Positions 58,746-61,388 of a stretch of 61,388 nucleotides of DNA are shown here, piece after piece (within the stretch, counting starts at the first letter, position 1; each line of letters opens with the position of its first letter). A program made the position numbers and the translations under genes. A model generated the notes under the pieces. The model ran no database searches and had not been told where the DNA came from. It was given only the letters and a program-made list of their open reading frames with translations. Source of the DNA: CAYHZL01 sp964361075 (GTDB lineage: Bacteria; Bacteroidota; Ignavibacteria; UBA10030; UBA8401). The stretch spans positions 1-61,388 of the forward strand of contig CAYHZL010000002.1 of assembly GCA_964361075.1 (NCBI GenBank). Direction: 5' to 3'.

Positions 58746-59663
58746 ATGGCACTAAGTATTCCATTGAATTATTTTTCTCACATATTTGCAAAGCGGGAAA
58801 ACGGATATGCGCTTTCCCGCTTTATCTTTCTAGGAAGCATTGCAATTTGTTGTCTCGTTGCTTCGTGCACGCAACAGCCTCAGCAAGCGCAAGAAATTGC
58901 CCGTGTCAACAATAGTGTGCTCACGAAGAAAATGATTACCGCGCAGAATGATTCCACACAAATTCTTTCAGCAACACAGCAGCGGTTATTTGCACAACGT
59001 TGGATTACCTCCGAATTGCTCTATCAGGAAGCGAAGCGAGTAGGTTTGGATCAATCCGAAGCAGTACAAAAAAATATTGCGGAAGCACAAAAACAACTTG
59101 TTATTGCCGCATTGTTGGAACGTGAAGTATTTGGAGAATCGCCGAGCACACTACCGACAGCGCTTGTGCAAACATATTTTTCCTCACATCGTGAAGAATT
59201 TATTTTGCCCGGCACTGTGATGTGGATTTCATCGGTTGTTTTTTCGGAACGCGATGCTGCGGCAGAATTTCGTTCGTCGGTGTTGGATGGTAAAAATTGG
59301 GATGTTGTGTTGGAATCGTACAAAGCCAATCCTGCGCTGAGTAACAATATCGTCAGTATTTCAGATTCTCTTTTCTATACTGAAACACAACTCTTTCCTG
59401 CTGAACTGTGGAAAGTTGCAACCGCGCTTGGTCTGTTCGAAGTTTCATTTCCGGTAAAAACCAGCGCAGGATATTTTGTGCTGCGTTCACTCGGGCATTT
59501 TAAAAAAGGAAAAACACCGCCAATGCGCTTTGTTGAAGCAACTATCCGCGAGCGATTAAGCATGGAACAACGCCAACAACGCTACGCGGAATTTGTAGAA
59601 CAACTGCGCAAAAAAAATGTCGTTCAATTATTTCTTTCAGAAAAGGATTCTCTTCAACAATGA
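58746..59663 (+). CDS. SurA/PpiC-related lipoprotein, probably non-catalytic
   Basis: A 305-residue protein with a long N-terminal hydrophobic segment (FIFLGSIAICCLVASC) ending in a lipobox-like cysteine at about residue 41, longer than usual, so the true start may be further in. The following region (EIARVNNSVLTKKMITAQND, then SELLYQEAKRVGLDQ) resembles the SurA N-terminal helices. The C-terminal part (VMWISSVVFSERDAAAEFRS, then FPVKTSAGYFVLRSLGHFKK) is a degenerate parvulin lacking the Gly-Gly-Asp core. It overlaps the next gene by 4 nt (ATGA), so they are translationally coupled. A chaperone role is inference. Confidence 0.8.
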   Translation: MALSIPLNYFSHIFAKRENGYALSRFIFLGSIAICCLVASCTQQPQQAQEIARVNNSVLTKKMITAQNDSTQILSATQQRLFAQRWITSELLYQEAKRVGLDQSEAVQKNIAEAQKQLVIAALLEREVFGESPSTLPTALVQTYFSSHREEFILPGTVMWISSVVFSERDAAAEFRSSVLDGKNWDVVLESYKANPALSNNIVSISDSLFYTETQLFPAELWKVATALGLFEVSFPVKTSAGYFVLRSLGHFKKGKTPPMRFVEATIRERLSMEQRQQRYAEFVEQLRKKNVVQLFLSEKDSLQQ

Positions 59664-60952
59664 AAAAAAGTATTTGTGTTGTTGGTATCATGTGTGTGCT
59701 GCAGATGGTTTCGTTCGCTCAAAATTCGAACAGTCAGGCAACGCTTGATAAAATTGCTGCCATCATTGATAAAGAAATTATTACGCACACTGATCTAAAT
59801 TTTTCTATTCAGCAATATGCTTTACAAAATCATCTCGATCCAAAATCAACCGAACTGCGCGATCGTGTTCTTGACGGCATGATTAACGATAAATTGATTC
59901 TAGCACAAGCGCTCGAAGATAGTATTATCGTTACTGATGAAGAAGTAACAGACAGACTTGAACGACAAATTCAAATGCTTCAGGCACAAGCCGGTTCGCG
60001 TGAGAAGTTGGAAGAAGTGTACGGCATGTCGGTCAGCCGCATGAAACGCGATTACCAATTCCGCGAGCTGATACGTAAGCAGATGCTTGTGCAAAAAATT
60101 CAACAGACACGGCAAGCAGGCGTTACTATTTCGCGCCGCGAAGTGGAAGAATTTTTTGAACAGTACAAAGACAGCATTCCGAAAGTGCCAACCGAGTACG
60201 AATTGAGTCACATTTTTATTCAACCCAAACCAGATTCGAGTATTGTTGAATCGGTGTATAAAAAATCGCTCGCCATTCTCGATAGCCTTAAAGCCGGAGG
60301 CGACTTTGCCGATTTTGCAAAACGATATTCCGTTGATCCGGGTTCTGCACAACAAGGCGGCGATTTGGGATTGGTGCGCAGAGGAAATTTTGTAAAAGAA
60401 TTTGAAGAAGCTGTGTTTGCTTTGAAAGAAAAAGAATTTTCTAAACCGGTAAAATCGCAGTACGGCTACCATGTCATTCAGCTTATTGATCGCAAAGGCG
60501 AATCGGTACACCCGCGGCATATTTTGCTGCCGATAGAACAATCGCAGGCAAACGACGATTCGACGATTGCCTTGCTGCAACGAATTCGCGCGCGCGCGCT
60601 TGCCGGCGAAAGCTTTGCCGTGTTGACGAAGAGATTTTCTGAAGATCCCGACACTAAAGATATTGGCGGCGATTTGGGTAAGGTTGCTTTCGATCAACTC
60701 GATCAATCGTACGAAGCCACTGTAAAAGCGATGAAGGCAGGCGAAATTTCAGAACCGAAGCAGTTAGCGGTCGGCAACAAGCACGGCTACCACATTATTT
60801 TTGTTCGCTCTATTACACACGAGCATACAATCAATCTGAATGATGATTCCCGACGGTTGGAACAACTTGCGCTGCAATTTAAAAGCGCAAATAACTACCA
60901 AAAATGGATTGATGAACTGCGAAAGAATATTTATTGGGAAAAGAAAATGTAA
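59660..60952 (+). CDS. surA: SurA-like periplasmic peptidyl-prolyl isomerase / chaperone
   Basis: A 430-residue exported protein of SurA plan: signal peptide (ICVVGIMCVLQMVSFAQ), N-terminal helical chaperone region (DKIAAIIDKEIITHTDLNFS, then LRDRVLDGMINDKLILAQAL), and two parvulin domains: about 177-275 (YELSHIFIQPKPD, GGDLGLVRRGNFVKEFEEAV, SQYGYHVIQL) and about 285-385 (HPRHILLPIEQSQ, GGDLGKVAF, HGYHIIFVRS). It is about the size of E. coli SurA. It carries unfolded outer-membrane proteins across the periplasm. The 4-nt overlap with the preceding gene suggests joint translation. Confidence 0.92.
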   Translation: MKKSICVVGIMCVLQMVSFAQNSNSQATLDKIAAIIDKEIITHTDLNFSIQQYALQNHLDPKSTELRDRVLDGMINDKLILAQALEDSIIVTDEEVTDRLERQIQMLQAQAGSREKLEEVYGMSVSRMKRDYQFRELIRKQMLVQKIQQTRQAGVTISRREVEEFFEQYKDSIPKVPTEYELSHIFIQPKPDSSIVESVYKKSLAILDSLKAGGDFADFAKRYSVDPGSAQQGGDLGLVRRGNFVKEFEEAVFALKEKEFSKPVKSQYGYHVIQLIDRKGESVHPRHILLPIEQSQANDDSTIALLQRIRARALAGESFAVLTKRFSEDPDTKDIGGDLGKVAFDQLDQSYEATVKAMKAGEISEPKQLAVGNKHGYHIIFVRSITHEHTINLNDDSRRLEQLALQFKSANNYQKWIDELRKNIYWEKKM

Positions 60953-61042
60953 CACAACCGCATTCTTGCCACTCAATCAACTTTTCTGTATATTGAAGCA
61001 AGAAAAAAATTGATGTCTCGTTATTTATTAAAGGAAATGTAA

Positions 61043-61297
61043 ATGGCACAACATAAATCAGCAATTAAAAGAATTCGTTCCACAGAACGCCGCAAAGTCC
61101 GCAACACCGCAGAAGAATCAAAAATGAAAACACTGGTGAAAAAAGTGCGCGGCGAAAAAGACAAAGCAAAAGCAGAAGTTGCATTGAAAGAAGCTGTGTC
61201 GGTATTGGATAAATTAGCAGGCAAGCGCAAAATTCATCCGAACAAAGCGGCAAATCAAAAATCAAAATTGACCAAACTTGTAAACAAGTTAGCGTAA
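61043..61297 (+). CDS. rpsT: Ribosomal protein S20 (bS20)
   Basis: An 84-residue basic protein of the 30S subunit. The sequence MAQHKSAIKRIRSTERRKVR is the standard start, and ASxxDKLAxxxxIHxNKAANQKSKL-type residues appear in DKLAGKRKIHPNKAANQKSK at the C-terminal half. It is a three-helix protein that binds 16S rRNA early in assembly. AAAGGAAATGTAA precedes the ATG. It is read alone and followed by a strong stem-loop, so it is probably a single-gene unit. In other bacteria S20 can repress its own translation; no such element is evident here. Confidence 0.98.
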   Translation: MAQHKSAIKRIRSTERRKVRNTAEESKMKTLVKKVRGEKDKAKAEVALKEAVSVLDKLAGKRKIHPNKAANQKSKLTKLVNKLA

Positions 61298-61313
61298 AAA
61301 AATTTGTACTGCA

Positions 61314-61353
61314 AAACGGCGTGGCGCTACAAGCGCCACGCCGTTTCTGTTTT
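61314..61353 (+). terminator. Terminator after rpsT
   Basis: AAACGGCGTGGCGCT pairs exactly with AGCGCCACGCCGTTT around a three-base loop (ACA), followed by CTGTTTT. The 15-bp stem is the longest perfect terminator-like hairpin in the window. Confidence 0.88.
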
Positions 61354-61388
61354 AAATAGTTCTCCCTGAAATAATCTTTGCGCGTCAT

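Noticed and set aside
59900..60706. 268-codon open frame on the minus strand
   Set aside because: It is antisense to surA over its full length; the sense frame has clear parvulin motifs and the antisense one has no family pattern.
61065..61388. 107-codon frame on the minus strand reaching the window end
   Set aside because: Antisense to rpsT and through its terminator; no protein-like features.

Overview
The window is a 61.4 kb stretch of a bacterial chromosome of moderately low GC. The gene families point to the Bacteroidota / Ignavibacteriota / Chlorobiota (FCB) group: a DUF2723 membrane glycosyltransferase-like protein, exported caspase plus DUF4384 plus formylglycine-generating-enzyme (FGE)-like proteins, a histidine pathway ending in separate formimidoyltransferase and cyclodeaminase genes, a tandem pair of signal peptidases I, and a run of three SurA/PpiD-like lipoproteins or exported proteins ahead of rpsT. 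This placement is inference; there is no rRNA in the window to settle it. I saw no tRNA, rRNA or CRISPR array.

Layout. (1) 0-5.9 kb, all minus strand and AT-rich: an AraC regulator followed by small redox and membrane genes (SnoaL-like, DoxX, TMEM175, outer-membrane protein, cytochrome b561, a Rieske-flavodoxin fusion, an NmrA-like protein). Two of them are broken by single-base frameshifts. (2) 6.4-9.9 kb: an exported protein, an SDR dehydrogenase, a DinB protein and a phosphoesterase. (3) 10-11.3 kb: a HicBA toxin-antitoxin module bracketed by 31-bp direct repeats. (4) 11.4-18.9 kb: histidine degradation (hutU, hutI, formimidoyltransferase, cyclodeaminase), interrupted between hutI and ftcD by a 2.3 kb block with an MntA/HepT toxin-antitoxin pair and a TcmP/three-Cys-motif pair. 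(5) 19-30 kb: housekeeping genes (lepA, two lepB, hemW, a DUF2723 membrane protein, a methyltransferase, a glycosyltransferase) with an ORF6N gene inserted. (6) 29.8-37.1 kb: an accessory island with a WYL regulator, an AAA ATPase, a DUF2779 protein (Cas4-like nuclease plus DEDD exonuclease), a chimeric gene remnant, a PD-(D/E)XK nuclease-like protein and small unknowns; this is the best candidate for an undescribed defence-type system. (7) 37.4-38 kb: a RelE/ParE-type toxin-antitoxin pair. (8) 38-43 kb: an exported caspase module (DUF4384 protein, two FGE-like paralogues with a hypervariable C-terminal stretch, and a caspase). (9) 43.1-45.5 kb: two envelope genes on the minus strand and a TonB-C/parvulin fusion lipoprotein. 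(10) 45.7-50.1 kb: a tight three-gene operon with a type IIG-like restriction-methyltransferase and a DUF3800 protein. (11) 50.5-61.3 kb: YdeI-like protein, glnD, murI (with an unusual active-site change), a lipoprotein-like unknown, DinB, three peptidyl-prolyl isomerase/chaperone genes and rpsT.

A pervasive feature is a set of 120-250 bp intergenic elements with terminal inverted repeats (TIRs) and swapped internal palindromes. They often start right at a stop codon, and in one case supply it. They look like non-autonomous MITE-like elements. No transposase gene was seen in the window.
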